From Aselliscus stoliczkanus (lineage: Eukaryota > Chordata > Mammalia > Chiroptera > Hipposideridae), in contig CM066729.1 in NCBI GenBank assembly GCA_033961575.1, forward strand, positions 35,002,501 through 35,066,500: 64,000 nucleotides of DNA. Direction: 5' to 3'. Under the pieces are notes generated by a model. The model did not search any database. It was not told the origin of the DNA and saw only the letters and a program-made list of their open reading frames with translations. Of the stretch, positions 9,704-22,734 are shown one piece after another. Within the stretch, counting starts at the first letter, position 1. The number at the start of each line of letters is the position of its first letter. A program made the translations under genes and the position numbers.

Positions 9704-12350
9704 ATTTTTTTTTTCTAAAATGTTTGGAAGAATTCACCAGTGTCTCCACATGGGCTTGGTGCTCATTGTTTGGAAGGCTATTAATTATTTATTTGATTTC
9801 TTTAATAGATAGATATAGGTCCATAGAGATGGTCAATTTCTTCTTGTGTGAGTTTTACAGATTATGTCTTTGAAGGAGTTGGTCCTTTTCATATAGGTTA
9901 TCAAAATAATGGACATAGTTGCTCATAGTATTACTTTATTATTATTTTAATATACATGGAATTTGTAATGGGTTTGTTTTTTTAAATTTATTTTTCTGAT
10001 AATAATTTTGTGTCCTCCCTTTTTCTTCATAGTTTTGCTAGAGGATAAGCAAATTTATTGATCTTATCCAAGAACCATCTTTTGGCTTTATTAATTTTCT
10101 CTATTGATTTACTATCTTCAGTTTAATTGATCTCTGCTCCAATTTTTATTATTTCTTCTTCTTGGATTATTTTGCTCTTCTTTTACTAGTGTCCTAAGAT
10201 GGAAACTTAAATCACTGATTTTAGATCTTCTTTCTTTTCTGATATATACAGTCAGTGGTAGATATTTCCCTCAAATTACTACTTTTATCACATCCCACAA
10301 ATTTATTTCAAACTAATTTTAATTTCACTTAAAATTTCTTCTTTAACCTACGTGTTATTCAGAATTGTGTTGTTTAATATCCATATATTTTGTGCTTACC
10401 AATTACCTTTCTGTTATAATGTCTAGTTTCATTCCACTGTAGTTTGTGGCCAGACATTGCATAATTTCTATTCTTTTAAATTTGTTAAGGTGTGGTTTAT
10501 GGACCAGAATGTGACATATGTTGGTGAATATGTATGTGAGTTTGAGAAAAATGAGCATTCTGCTGTTGTAGTATGAAGTAGTCTAAAGATGTCAGTTATA
10601 TCCAGTTGAATGATAGAGTGTTGTTGAATTCAACTATGTCCTTACTGGATCTATACACTCTGAGAGAGGGATGCCGAAGTCTCCAACTGTGATTGTGGAT
10701 TCATCTGTTTATCCTTGTGTTGTATTGTATAGTTTTTGCTCCACATAGTTTGATGCTCTGTTGTTAGGCGCATAAACATTAAGGATTGTTGTGTCTTCTT
10801 GGGGAATTGACATTTTATCATTATGCAATACCCTTCTTTATCCAAAATAACTTTCCATGACTTGAAATCTGCTCTGTCAAAAATTACTATAGCTACCGCT
10901 GCTTTCTTTTTATTAATGCTAGCATGGTATATTTTCCTCCACCTATTTACTTTTAATCCATATGTCTTTATATTTAAAATGGGTTTCTTAATGATAAAAT
11001 ATATTTGCATTTTGTTTTTTGATTCACTCTGATAATCTGTTTTTAATTGGTAAATTTAGGTGATTGACATTCAAGTGATTTTTTGTTACAGTTAGAAGAA
11101 TATCATATTCGTTACTGTCTTCTATTTCTTGTTCTTTGTCCTCATTTTTATTTTTGCCTTTCACTTTTTTTTTTTTGCCTTTTGTATTTTAACAATTTAT
11201 ATGACTCTATTTTCTCTCCTTTCTTAGCACATCTGTTTTACTACCTTTTTAAAAAAACTTTTTATAGGTTTTGGTAATCCAGGTCAACTTTCAAATAGCA
11301 TTACTCTACTTGACAGGTAGAGTGAGTACTCCAAAATAATAAAATAATCCTAATTCCGTTCTCTCTTCTGTCCCTTGTTTCATTGCTCTGATTCATTTAA
11401 TTTATAATAAGCACACCTAAGCATGTATATGCATTTTATTTCTTATATATACATAAAATGTATATTCAAATATGCTGTCAGTATCACTATTTTGAACAAA
11501 CTATTGATTGTTCTATTGTTTAAGAATAAGAACAGTAGAAGTTTTTATTTTATTTTAACTTATTTTTTTCTTTGACACTCTTTCTTTCTTTATGTAGGTT
11601 CAAGTTTATGACCCATATCATTTTCCTTCTCTCTAAAAATCTTTTTACATATCTTGCAAGGCAAAAAAGCCTAGCAACAAATTCCCTCAATTTTTATTTG
11701 TCTGAGAAAGTCTTTATTTCTCTTTCATTTTTAAAGAAAAATTTTGCAGAATACTGAATTCTATTTATTTTTTCTCTCTCTCAACACTTTAAATATTTCA
11801 CTCTACTCTCTCCCTTACTTGCAAGGTCTGAGGAAAAGTCCAATGAAGTCTTATATTTGTTCTTCTCTATATATTTTCTACTTTTAAGTCTGGCTTCTTT
11901 CAGAACTTTTTCTTTATCTTTGATTTTTCATAGTTTGAAAATTGTATTTATAGGTGTAGTTTATAGCATTTATCCTGCTGGTGTTCTCTGAGCTTCCTGG
12001 ATCTGTGGTTTGCTGTCTGACATTAATTTAGGGAAATTCTTAGTCATTATTGTTTCAAATATTTCTTCTATTCCTTTCTTTTTTTTCCTTATAGTATTCC
12101 ATTATGTAAATATGTACATATTATAGTTTTTGTAGTTGTAACTCAGGAGTTGGATATTCTTTTTTATTTCATTTTGTCTTTCCTTTCTTTGCTTTTGGGT
12201 TTCAAGAGTTCTATGGATATATCCTCTAACTCAGAGATTTTCTTCCCAGCCATTTCTAGTCTAATAAGCCCATCCAAGGTATTCTTCATTTCTATCACAT
12301 TGGAGAGAATCAATAGGAGATTACATCATTTGTTGCTGCATACCTACTAA
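9704..12350 (-). mobile_element. L1: Old near-full-length LINE-1, 5' part (ORF2 endonuclease to 5' region)
   Basis: Continues the element at 6086-8475. It begins in mid ORF2 ('aatgtttggaagaattcacc'), passes through the ORF2 N-terminal endonuclease region (about 10100-11050) and runs on toward the ORF1/5' UTR region up to about 12350. It is decayed, with no long sense frame. The 5' boundary is approximate. Confidence 0.78.
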
Positions 12351-12383
12351 CCTTGGTGTACAAAATTTTCACTCAATCACCTA

Positions 12384-12787
12384 TATTAGTTTGTTAGGTC
12401 TCCCATAACAAAATATCCAAACTGTGTAGCCTAAACAACAGAAATTTATTTTCTTACAGTTCTAAAGGCAGGAAGTCCAAGATCAAGAAGCCACTGCATT
12501 TGTTTTCTCCTGAGGCCTCTCTCCTTCACTTGCAGATGACTGGTCTCTTGCTGCTTCTTTTCATGGCTGTCCCTCTGTACACAAACACCCATCCCTAATG
12601 TCCCTGTGTCCTAATTTTTCTTCTAAGGATGCCAGTCATATTGGAATAAGGCTCACCATTCTGTCCCCATTTTAACTTAATTACCTCTATAAAGGCCCTC
12701 TCTTCAAATAAAGTCACACACTGAGGTACTAGAAATTAGGGCTTTAACATATGAATTTTTGAGGGACAAAATCAAATCCATAACCTA
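12384..12787 (-). mobile_element. Solo LTR of an ERVL-MaLR element (MLT1/MST type)
   Basis: On the plus strand it begins 'ttagtttgttaggtctccc', contains 'aaacaacagaaatttattt' (the complement of an AATAAA-type polyadenylation region) and ends near 'tcaaatccataac'. This is the MaLR LTR text in reverse. About 400 bp fits a solo LTR. No internal region is attached. Confidence 0.8.
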
Positions 12788-13729
12788 TAATTCAATCACT
12801 TACAATTTTAAACCCTTTTTTATTATTGCTGTCATGGTAACTGATGCCTCAAATGCCTCGAAATTTAGTGTTCTACCATGTGCATGAACTTTTAACATCC
12901 CTCTTTAGATATGTTTCTCCATTGTGCTTATTTACCACTGACATTTTCATCTTTTACATTGTCCAAACATTTATTAAAATTTATTTTCCACTGTGTTTCC
13001 TGTCCTTTTACATTAGTCCTAGTGTGTTTCTACTACTTTATGATCATTTATATAGGAATTTGGAAATGATATGTGTTAAAGAGATGTTCAATCTGCATAT
13101 TTTATCAAAAGTCAAAAGTTTTGAGTTTAACTGGTTGTTGGTAAAATCACTAAAATAAACACAAATATGTTAATATTTTCCTCTATCCTAGTCTTTTCTA
13201 ACATATTTTTAAAGGTGTTCATCCAGAGGCTATAATTAAAATTTGTCATCCTGAGCAGTTTCCTTAGACCTAGAGTGAGCCTCTTGGCTTTCTAATAGTA
13301 TGAGTAAGTTGGGGCTGAGTTGTGCCAATGAGTTGGTTATAATGAGCACTGATTCTGTCAGTGCCAATGGGCCATGGGTTTATGATGATTAAAGAAATAC
13401 ATTTAAGTACTTTATCAATAGGAGTCTGGTTCCACTAAGTACAGTAGTAAGTGAACCATAGGAAAATGTTCATTTAAAGGATATAGTGTGGCAGTTCCTC
13501 TTGGCACCATGATAGCATAAGGAGCTACATGGTTCTGCTCCCTAACAAAACTTGTGAGAATAATAATATAAAGCAACAGATTTAAATTTTCTGGAAATGA
13601 ACTAGAGGGCATAAAGCAAATTAAGAAAAACTTATTCAATAAAATATACTAACGCTCAGCAAGAACTGTAACTATTATCTTAACCAAAAGCCATGTCATC
13701 TCACCTCCTCTCAGATCAGTGAAACAGAA
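12788..13729. other. Unassigned DNA
   Basis: No recognisable gene or repeat. Short AT-rich frames only (for example 12844-13158), without motifs. Confidence 0.45.
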
Positions 13730-15960
13730 ACCCTACTCCAGACTGGTACAGGCAGTAACATAAGATTCACTCTCCTCAGTCTCCCAATTCGAGCATAAGA
13801 CATCAGCATTTTTGCCTTCTGCTCTCAGGACCTGTTTGTGGGGCCTGGTTCTGGGGAATGAAACCCAGAGTTGAGAAATCCCTAATTCTGCCTATTCTCC
13901 ATTTGTTAACAGAAATTCTCCTTAAGACAGGATGCCACTATGAATTTGCGGACCTGATTACCCTTGCCCTGGTTCATTATGTGGGACTCGCACACCAAGA
14001 CATGCAAACTGAGGAGACTAGGCCTGCTTTTCCCCATCCACTGAGCATTCAGTACCTAAAGTAGGGGTGTCATTTAGAGAGAAAGATGCCATTTCTCCCA
14101 CCCCCTACACCACTGCTATGGCTCAGAGAATTTTTGCCTGGGAGGAGAAGCAGCCATAGAATGGACAGATACAATACCTCTCCAAAAGGACTGACTTTAT
14201 TTGCCAGAAAGGGGGCAGAAACTTATCCCTAAGGTTTCTAACATCAAAAACAGTGGAAGTTGTTGTAAAAAGTAATTGTGGGCATTCATAAATTCATTAG
14301 AGATATAAGCTAAACTGTAGTACCACTAGTTTTTTAAAAGAGTACTAGGGACAGACATAGCTGAGAAGAGCCCTCCTGAGGTCAGAACAAATCTCAAACA
14401 CTGACCTCTTGAACTTTTCCTTGTAAGGAACCTGGATTGGATTAGTTGGCGAAGCAAAATATACTCCAGGAAATTACTGAAAACAGTACAACAATCAGCC
14501 AGCAGTTAGTGTGGTCAGAGAAAGACAGTCAAAGAGAGTTCTGCCCAAATCCTGTCATCCTACAGTGACTATGGGCATTACCCATGGGGGTGGGAGAGTT
14601 GGGCTAGATCTAACCAGAGTAATATATAGTCAGTTACTGAACAACTAAATAACTAACAATATCAAAGCACAGACTGGGGGGAGGATCAGTATCTACAGTT
14701 GCTATAATATATTATATAAAATGTCTAGTTTCTAACAAAGAAAAAGAGATAAACAAAGAAACAGAAAAATATGATCCATGTACCAAAGAAAATAGCAGGC
14801 AACAGAAAATGTCTGCTAGAAATTTAAATTAATTTAAATTAATGTTAAATATAGTATTGGATTTAACAGAAAGATTTAAAAATAGCAAGTATTAAAATGC
14901 TTGAACTAAAGGAAAGTATATTTAAATAAGTAAAGAAAGGTATAATGACAGTGTCATATCAAATATAAAATTTCTATAAAAAGATTATATTGCAAAAAGA
15001 ACAAAATGGAAATTATGGAGTTGAAAAGTGCAATAATATAAATAAAATTACTACAGTGGCTTAATAGTAGATTTGCAATGGTAGAAAAAAGAATTAGTTA
15101 ACTTCATTATAGGCTGATGAAGATTATGTAATCTGAAGAACAGAGAGAAAAAAGAAAAAACAAAAATGTTTTTAAAATGTGAGCCACCATTAAGCACATC
15201 AATATATAAATAATGGTAGTTACTAGAAATGGAAGAGAGAAAGAACGGAGCAGAAACACATTTAGAGTAACAATGACTGCAAACTTCCCCAATTTGGGGG
15301 GAAACATTGACATTCACATCCAGAAACTTCTACAGACTCCAAGTAGGATAAATACAAATATCCACAAATAGAAACATCAAAGCAGAATGTTGAAAGACAA
15401 ATGCAAAGAGAAAATCTAGAAAGTAGCAAGGGAAGAACAATTGTTCCCTTACATGGTCCTCAACAAGGTCAACAGCTGATTTCTCATCAGAAAGTCAGGA
15501 AGCTGTGACATAACATATTCAGAGTGCTTATAGCAACAACAACAACAACAAACATCAACAAGAACAAAAATGTTGAACAGAATTCTATATCCAGTGTTGA
15601 TAGCTTTCAAAAATGAAAGAAACAAATACTTTCCGTATAGACAAAAACAGATATAAATTATTGCTAGAGGATTTGCCTTATAAGAAAAATACTAACAGGT
15701 ACTCTTCAGGCTAAAAGCAAATGACCCCAGACAGTAATATAAATCCACATGAAAAAACAAAGAGCAGAGGCAAAGCTAATTATATAAGTATAAAAGATAG
15801 TATAAAAAATTGTATTATTCTTTTAACTTATTTAAGAATCAGTTGCAAAAACTATATGCATATGATATATTGTTGAGGCTATAACATACAGAAATGTAAC
15901 ATATGAACCAAAAGCAGCACAAAGGACATAGGTGGGAGGAAATACTGCAGTGTACTGTTG
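13730..15960 (+). mobile_element. Old LINE-1 5' region (5' UTR and ORF1-like), plus strand; HAL1 possible
   Basis: Begins around 'gactggtacaggcagtaac', a pattern I associate with old L1 5' UTRs. It continues into an A-rich coiled-coil-like ORF1 region ('gaactaaaggaaagtata', 'gttgaaaagtgcaataata') and ORF1 C-terminal text ('acagctgatttctcatcag', 'attctatatccagtgttg'). No ORF2 follows, so it is either 3'-truncated or a HAL1-type half-L1. All frames are broken. Ends are approximate. Confidence 0.7.
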
Positions 15961-17070
15961 TGTTTTGTGTGGAAAGAGATGTGACTTATGCATAATGAGT
16001 ATGAGCTTAAATACCCTGCTTTGCCTGGGAAATTATAAACCGATTTTTAGACAGCAAGCTACAGATTTGGAACATGTATTTAGGACATCACATTAGTGAG
16101 AAAGTCATTTTCTGCAGTTTGTACCATTGTGCATGTTGGGACTATTTGTTTCACGCTTTAGAGATTCTTTAACCAATACAGAAATTATTTGATGGTTGGG
16201 GTGCTGTTTTAATTATCTAAGCAGTTTAGTAGTGATCTGTGAGGAGATTGATGTCAGCAATTAGAAAATGAAAGGTACTTTTTATGCAGAGACCACGTGA
16301 TTGGCAATATTGTTATGGTTGGTAACTTGGAAAGCAGTCCATGTCCCTAAAGAGACTGCAGCTCCATGGGAAGTGTTTGGAAAGAAATGGCATGAGAGTC
16401 TTCATTGACATTTATTTTCTGCTTGTGCTTGACTGCTAAACAGAAGAGATGAGCTCAGGCACAGGGAAAAATGGACACGTTTCAGGCAGGAATGTAAGAG
16501 GATAAAGGAAGTCCTGAAATCTCTGGCCTTGCTAGGTTGGAAAACCCAGCTACTTCTCTAGTCCTCAAAGTCTAATAAATGAGACAAAAGATGTTTGGGT
16601 GATGAACGTTCCTTCATTTTCCCATCAAACAAGGTCACTAAATCTTGTGACAAAGTATAAACTAAGGGTTCTTTTTTCCCACCAAGACTATAATTTCAAA
16701 TACCCTGACCTTGAAAACAAATGAATAGATCTTACAAAGTAGAGAAATAAAGCCAATTTAAAACCTATGTCTAGAGAGAAAAAAACAGAGAAAGATTACT
16801 AGAACACAGACATTTCTAGAAGTAGAACAGAAGATTGCTATTTTTTTTGTTTGTTTATTTGAGGAAATTGTTTTATCAAGGACAACAAGAGCCTAATGTA
16901 ATAGTGGCATTGTCTGTTAAGTATTAAACCATTCTTTTGCCCCTAAACTTTTAAAAGTAGGATGTAAGCAGTGAAAAGCCTGCAAACCCCAATGAGAACA
17001 GTTTCCAATAACCACTTTAGATACCATAGAGGACGATAAGCAAGGTAGGGCTTCACTAAAACGGGTATGT

Positions 17071-17072
<2 letters not shown>
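15961..17072. other. Unassigned DNA
   Basis: About 1.1 kb in which I recognise no repeat, exon or RNA gene. Confidence 0.45.

Positions 17073-17118
<46 letters not shown>
17073..17118. repeat. (CA)23 microsatellite
   Basis: Uninterrupted CA dinucleotides. Minus-strand frames through it read as Val-Cys repeats and are not genes. Confidence 0.98.
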
Positions 17119-17120
<2 letters not shown>

Positions 17121-17949
17121 CTTTGAAGAGACTTGACACGGCTATTCTTCTGAAAGGGCAGATTCCAATTAATGAACTCCCCATCATCCACAGGGGAGGA
17201 TGCTTTTCCGAAGGCTACCTGGCAGGGTTTCATGATCATTAGAAACTAGTAATTACTGTGTGTGATTTCCTATCTTCACACATCTGAAAGGGAGTGTTTA
17301 TAGTGATCCGTTTCTCATTATTTACCATTTGCATTGTGTGGACAGAACAAAAGAACTTTTCTTTTTGTTTTGTGTGGTGTCTTATGAATAGCCTGGCAAT
17401 GCCTCAGTGACCTAAGGCAGAGGACTGCACAGTTGTTAATGTCTGGGACTTTGAAGTGAACATAGTGACTAGAATTGTGGAATAGGCTCTAAGACCTAAC
17501 ATTATACTGCATTTTTCCTTCTTTTGCACACATACTTCTCTATAGTTTTGGAAGTTCATATTGACAAAGAACTAGTTTTAGACAATAAAATATTGACAGA
17601 AGTTATGTGAGTTTCATATTCTCCTCCCCCTCCAATCCTGTTATACTATTATTATCATAGTTGTATATGGCTATTGACAGGACTGATTCCAAGACAAATG
17701 CTTTGCTCCTGTAATCTGGGGGAATTTGTCAGAAATAATTAATTTCAACGCTGAAGTCAGACCTCTGTGCTTGCCATCCAACTATTGCTTCTGGCTTTCT
17801 GTAGGCTTCTTAGCTCTCAACTTACTAAACATGTTTTATTTATTTATTTATTTTGCATTTTGTTTTCTCTTTCTTTACTTCTGTCTTCTTAGAGTCTCTT
17901 TCTGTATATGGATATCACTGATCTCAGACTGACAATGAACTAACATCTA
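17119..17949. other. Unassigned DNA
   Basis: Nothing recognised. Confidence 0.45.
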
Positions 17950-18060
17950 ATTTTTTTTTCAGTTTTATTGAGAAGTAATTGAGATACATCAGAGTATAAG
18001 TTTAAGATGGATAGCATGATGGTTTAATGCACATATATTTGAATTGATTGTGAGTTTGCT
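17950..18060 (-). mobile_element. Short old LINE-1 3' end fragment
   Basis: A T run followed by 'cagttttattgagaagtaat' resembles the 3' UTR of old L1M elements in reverse. It is short and diverged. Confidence 0.5.
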
Positions 18061-18606
18061 TCAATTTAAAGGCCTTCTTCTCATGTAAAGGCACTCCAAT
18101 TGGAAAAACAAAACAGAACAAAAACAAACAAACTTCCTAGATGAGCATCTTTGAGAGCATATGTTCTTGAATTTGTGTGTGATGCTGCCTGCTGTCCTCA
18201 TAATTAATTGCTTTTGTAAACTTTTCAGTCCACCCATTATGTCATAGGGTACACGAGGAAGAATAATCATGTCTTCATTTTGCATTACTGTGAGAAAATC
18301 CATGAGAACATGGACACATACGACATTATAGTGCAGTGTAATCACTTACCTGTGTGAGTTGAGATTATGAAAACATACTTTATTTCCAATCTTATGATGA
18401 AAAAAAACAATTTTATATTTACTATTTTTCCAGGAATAACGATGAGATATAGTGGTCATAAAGCGCATAACACACTCTATAAAGAAAAACAAATTTCAAG
18501 AAGATAAACCTTCTGTAGAACACTATAGTGAAGTTATTAAAAATGAACAATTCTGGCTATAGATTAATCACATCATACAAGTCAGTTATTCACTTTCAAG
18601 ACATAA
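18061..18606. other. Unassigned DNA
   Basis: No recognisable gene or repeat. A 94-codon minus-strand frame at 18345-18061 lacks motifs and is probably chance. Confidence 0.4.
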
Positions 18607-19030
18607 GATGGGTTGAATGTATCCCCCAAAATAATATGTTGAACCCCTAATCCCCAGTGTGACTGTACTGTGAGATGGTGCCTTTAAGAAGTAAATTAAG
18701 GTTAAATGAGTTATAAGGGTGGATTCCTGATACCATAAGTTATGTTTCTTATAAGACAATACATTGGATATCTCTCTATCTCTCCCTCTCTCTCCCTCTA
18801 AGTCCCTGCTCTTGGCTCACGTGTGTGTGCACGCGCGCCTGGTAATGTGAGGACATAATGAGGAGAAGGTGGCCTCTACAAGCCAGGAAAACAATTCACC
18901 AAAAAACAAATCAGTTAGAACCTTGATGTTAGACATTTAGTCTCCAAAACTAGAAGAGAATAGGTATCAGTTCTTTAAGCCACCCAGTTTATAGTATTTT
19001 GTTCTGGCAGCCTAAGTGTACTAAAACAAC
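18607..19030 (+). mobile_element. Solo LTR of an ERVL-MaLR element (MLT1/MST type)
   Basis: Begins near 'gggttgaatgtatccccc' and contains 'gttgaacccctaatcccca'. The 3' part has 'agccacccagtttatagt' and 'ttctggcagcctaagtgta', the characteristic MaLR LTR ending. A CT-rich simple stretch (18770-18800) and a TG/CG-rich stretch (18821-18840) lie inside it. No internal retroviral region is attached. Confidence 0.82.
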
Positions 19031-19589
19031 ACACTAGTATACACATATTCTTCTCGGCACAATATTATTTTGTTTGTTAGAATTCAAAATTGAGAGAAAA
19101 AATTAAGCATTTCCAACACTCATATGTATATTTTATGTGATGCCTTATGCTTTCATAATAATACCATAAAATATGTGTTTTCATCCTTTTTTGGATGTAA
19201 AATGTCAGTTCTATATTTGGAAACCAGATATAAAAAATGTAAAATTAAAGAGTCATTTAAGCTTAAAATATGTAACAGGTAAAAATTACCATATTAACAA
19301 TGTAGGCTAATTTTTATCTCATAAAACTGATTGTATCTGGCTCTGTATTCCCATTTTCAGACTATAGAAGGGCGTTCATAATAGCCATTTGTGTAGCTTT
19401 TTTCCTGAGGCTTTTGTAGCATGGGAAGATAGGAATAGGGAATGGGGCAAAAAGCGAAGCTTCTGGTCACTAATTGACATTGGTCATTAATGCTGTGTAT
19501 CCATCATCTCTTATATATGGCTACTGAGTCCTGTCCTGGTCCATTTCAGGTGATGAGAACACAGTAGAAAATAGAGATTCAGCTGTCTT
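19031..19589. other. Unassigned DNA
   Basis: Nothing recognised. Confidence 0.45.
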
Positions 19590-19680
19590 GACACTCCTCC
19601 ATCTGTCACCAGGGCCTGATACAATAGCTGGCACATAGTAGTTCTATAAATACTTGTGCAATGAATAAGTGAATACTTGT
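19590..19680 (+). repeat. MIR/L2-type 3' end
   Basis: The text 'agctggcacatagtagttct' followed by 'ataaatacttgtgcaatgaa' is the conserved 3' terminal core shared by MIR and L2. Confidence 0.65.
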
Positions 19681-20089
19681 AACCATTCCTTTGCCTCTCC
19701 TTGTCCCAACTTTCCTCTTTTATTTACTTTCTACATCATTTAAATATTCTCATTGTAATCTAATGTCAAAGCTACCTCAGATACTCTCCTTTTCATCCCT
19801 CATCCAGTCCAGTCAGACATCAATTCCACAATGTATATTGGTCAACTATATATTCCTGTTAAATCCTAATTCGGATATCATTATTTCACAACTCACTTAT
19901 AGTAATGATTTTCTCACTTAACTTTGTGTATCCCAATATCCCATTTGCCAATTTTTTTACTGACCCTAACTTGTTAGTTTCTTATCCAAAAAGGACAAAA
20001 CAAAATAAGCAAAACCTTCAATAAAACCAGGTCTTCTTTTTAAATTCTCAACAGCTCTCCAGCCTTAATAGAAAAAATGTTCACGATCC
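19681..20089. other. Unassigned DNA, possibly diverged L2
   Basis: Pyrimidine-rich plus strand like an L2 body, but too diverged to place. Confidence 0.3.
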
Positions 20090-20538
20090 TTGATAGGATA
20101 TGCATGGGCTTCTACTAAGGAGACACTAACCATATCTCTGAAGCTATTCCACACTTCTACACTGTGCTGCAACTCATATGCTCTCTCCAACTATGCCAGA
20201 ATTGTTCTGTGGATAAGCATTTTTATCCATGCTTCCTGTCTCCATTACAGCTTTGTGTTTTTACCATGTATGGCCCTGTCCCTATTCTATGCTCTCTTCT
20301 GTTCTTCTTCTTCTTTTTTAATTCTTAAAGTCTAGGTGAATTTCATAACTTCTAGGAAATATGTCTTTGTTCTAATATTCAGAAATAAAGTCTCTTTACT
20401 CAGTGGTATTATGGTGTGGTTCATATGCCCTTATTTAGCAATTATTTCATTTGAACTTATTATTACATTTATTTACTGACATTTCTTCTCCATCAATAAT
20501 TCCCTGGTCTATGTAGTGGTTTTGAAGGCAGAAACACA

Positions 20539-20581
<43 letters not shown>

Positions 20582-20640
20582 TTAATTTTAAAATCTCTCC
20601 ACAGTGCCTCATGGAACTTCAGTAAATGATTTTGAATTTA
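20090..20640 (+). repeat. L2 LINE 3' end, split by an (ATT)n expansion
   Basis: Matches the general course of the L2 3' region: a 'cttttaattcttaaagtc...ggaaatatgtctttg' stretch, then a 'gaaggcagaaacac' stretch. After the ATT repeat the terminal 'acagtgcctcatggaact', 'cagtaaatgattttgaat' follows. It is highly diverged, as expected for an ancient L2. Confidence 0.6.
20540..20581. repeat. (ATT)14 microsatellite
   Basis: A pure ATT run lying within the L2 text. Confidence 0.95.
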
Positions 20641-20665
20641 ATTGAGTGTTTGTATAGTTTCCTTC

Positions 20666-20841
20666 AAAAATAACTGCAAACAGGGTGGGCCAAATGACTC
20701 AGTTGGTTAAGTGCTCACTCAAGAGTGTGAGTTGAGCTCTGAGCAACAGCACTTGGATGCCCAGCCTGAGCTAAGCTGCCACTAAGCTGCCAACAGGTGG
20801 CAAGATGGCTCAGCTATAAACAAAACAAAAATAACTGCAAA
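20666..20841 (+). mobile_element. tRNA-derived SINE, type B, with perfect 15-bp TSD
   Basis: The TSD 'aaaaataactgcaaa' lies at 20666-20680 and 20827-20841. The body is 20681-20826, with the tRNA-like head 'gactcagttggttaagtgc' and the tail 'acaggtggcaagatggctc' plus an A-rich end. The perfect TSD indicates a fairly young insertion. Confidence 0.92.
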
Positions 20842-21019
20842 TGCATGAATTTTACTAAATTCAAAGCATATAATGAAAATAGAATTTGTGTATTAAAAAC
20901 AAGATCTTACATTAAATATACACAAAAATTGTCTTTTTTTGCTGTTTTTATAATATAGAAGACATTAAGAAAATATAAATTTATTACTGATAACTTTATT
21001 ACTTGGTATTGCATAATGT

Positions 21020-21185
21020 TTTATACATTACTTAATTTGGCCTCCACAAAAATATATAACAGACTCTAGTGTCATCATCTTATAGAATAAGAAATACTCA
21101 GAATTACTCGAGGTCACAGAATTAATAAAACCAGCAATGTTAATTCAATTATTGTCCTAATACCTTGCTTGGCTTTCCCTCTATA
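21020..21185 (-). repeat. MIR SINE, minus strand
   Basis: A diverged match to the MIR middle in reverse: a count-and-compare stretch around 'cttatagaataagaaatact' followed by 'actcgaggtcacagaatta'. Confidence 0.5.
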
Positions 21186-21268
21186 ACACAAGGACCAACA
21201 TAGGAATATAATATAAATATCTATATGGGCAGTGTTTTTCACCCAAAATAGTTGGGCTTCACTTAAAC

Positions 21269-21354
21269 TATTGGGTTGTCGTAAAAGTCATGACACATTT
21301 TTGCAACGAAAAACATAGAACAAAATACATCATGATTTTTCTGACAACCCAATA
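21269..21354. mobile_element. 82-bp mariner-type MITE (MADE1-like) with TA target duplication
   Basis: The element is 21271-21352, flanked on both sides by TA. The ends are inverted: left 'ttgggttgtcgtaaaagtca', right (reverse complement) 'ttgggttgtcagaaaaatca'. The inverted match runs about 31 bp per side with about six differences. Length, TA duplication and near-palindromic form fit a mariner-derived miniature element. It has no coding capacity and would need a transposase supplied by a full-length mariner. No second copy is visible in the window. Confidence 0.85.
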
Positions 21355-22635
21355 CAAGTCCTGAAGTTAAAACAATTAAAACAAAGAAAATTTGAAAATT
21401 TAATGTATCCTCTCTGAGTGTATTAGTATTAGTATCTATGTAACATGGAAATCATTGCTTTGTGTTATTAAAATATTTACTCTAAAGATCTGACATGACC
21501 TTTCCTAGTGAAGAATTGTTTTAATGTCATTCTATAATAAACTTCTACAAAAATTCTGAAACTCAATTCATGAATTAAATATATGTAGTATAGTATTAAA
21601 TTTACTGTTGTTTATTTTTTGTAGCACCTACTTACTTAGTAGAATTTAATCAAAAAGAAAATATATGACTTATTATTCCTATTAAATACCGATTAAATGT
21701 CATGTAGTCTGGATATTTATGACATGGTCTATGAAATGTGACAGGAAGTCAATATGTAAGGAATAATTCTACTTTGTTTGAGGCTTAGGAAAAAAGCCCT
21801 ATATATGTCTAGTTAAGTAAGTCAATGTGATACATGACAACATGCAATGCCAATTTTTATGGAGATATGGAAAAATGCAAATGTAGAAAACATCCTCAAA
21901 ACTTATTAAGACTTACAATTGTATACTTAAATAAAAAGACATGTTCCTGCTCCCCACCTGTCAAAGTCTCTTAAATTTCAGTTGCACTATGATTATTATC
22001 AACTATAAAAAATAAATCATTATTGTCTAGTAGGCAGATTATCCATAATCATTGTCAACATTTATAGTATTTTTGTAAAAACTTGTTAATTAAAATATAT
22101 GGTGCTCCTTGACAATCATATAGTTAGTTACTGTACTTTTAATTCAGCTTAGGGACACAATATATAATCAATTACTTCTTTTCAAACTAAATTTTAGATA
22201 ATAATGTATGTCCAGGGATGGGCAGGGTTTGGGAATTAGGAAAGTTGGAGAAATGAAGAAAAAGATATAAACACGATATCTTTTTTAAAAAATTCCAGAG
22301 ATGCTAAAATCCTATAGGAAACAAAGTGCTAGATTTGTGACTGTTCTCTCTTCCCAAGAACAATTGAAAATGAATTAAGCTTTAGAGAAACAGCTTATTG
22401 ATTCAAGAATGAGACAGAGCTGTAAAATCCAATGTAATTTTTACTCTTATGCTTAGAGTTTGCTGGACATTAATATGAGAAAAACAGATAACTAAATCTC
22501 AAAACAGCTAAATAAAGAGAACAGTTCCTATTTTACTTACATTAAGGCCTTAAGAAATAGCGTTTTAAATCTGATATGTGAAAATGAAGGTCATCTTAAA
22601 AGAAGAGAGGTAATACATGGATGGATGTTTTTAAC
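21355..22635. other. Unassigned AT-rich DNA
   Basis: About 1.3 kb without a recognisable repeat or exon. Confidence 0.45.
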
Positions 22636-22734
22636 ATCATTTATATATATATATATGTCATCATATATATAACATCATATATATATATGTCATCATATAT
22701 ATAACATCATATATATATGTCATCATATATATAA

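Noticed and set aside
13858..14064. 68-codon frame in GC-richer sequence, exon-like at first sight
   Set aside because: It falls in the old L1 5' UTR text, which is naturally richer in GC.
16917..17239. Frames with Val-Cys repeats
   Set aside because: They cross the CA microsatellite; there is no other coding evidence.
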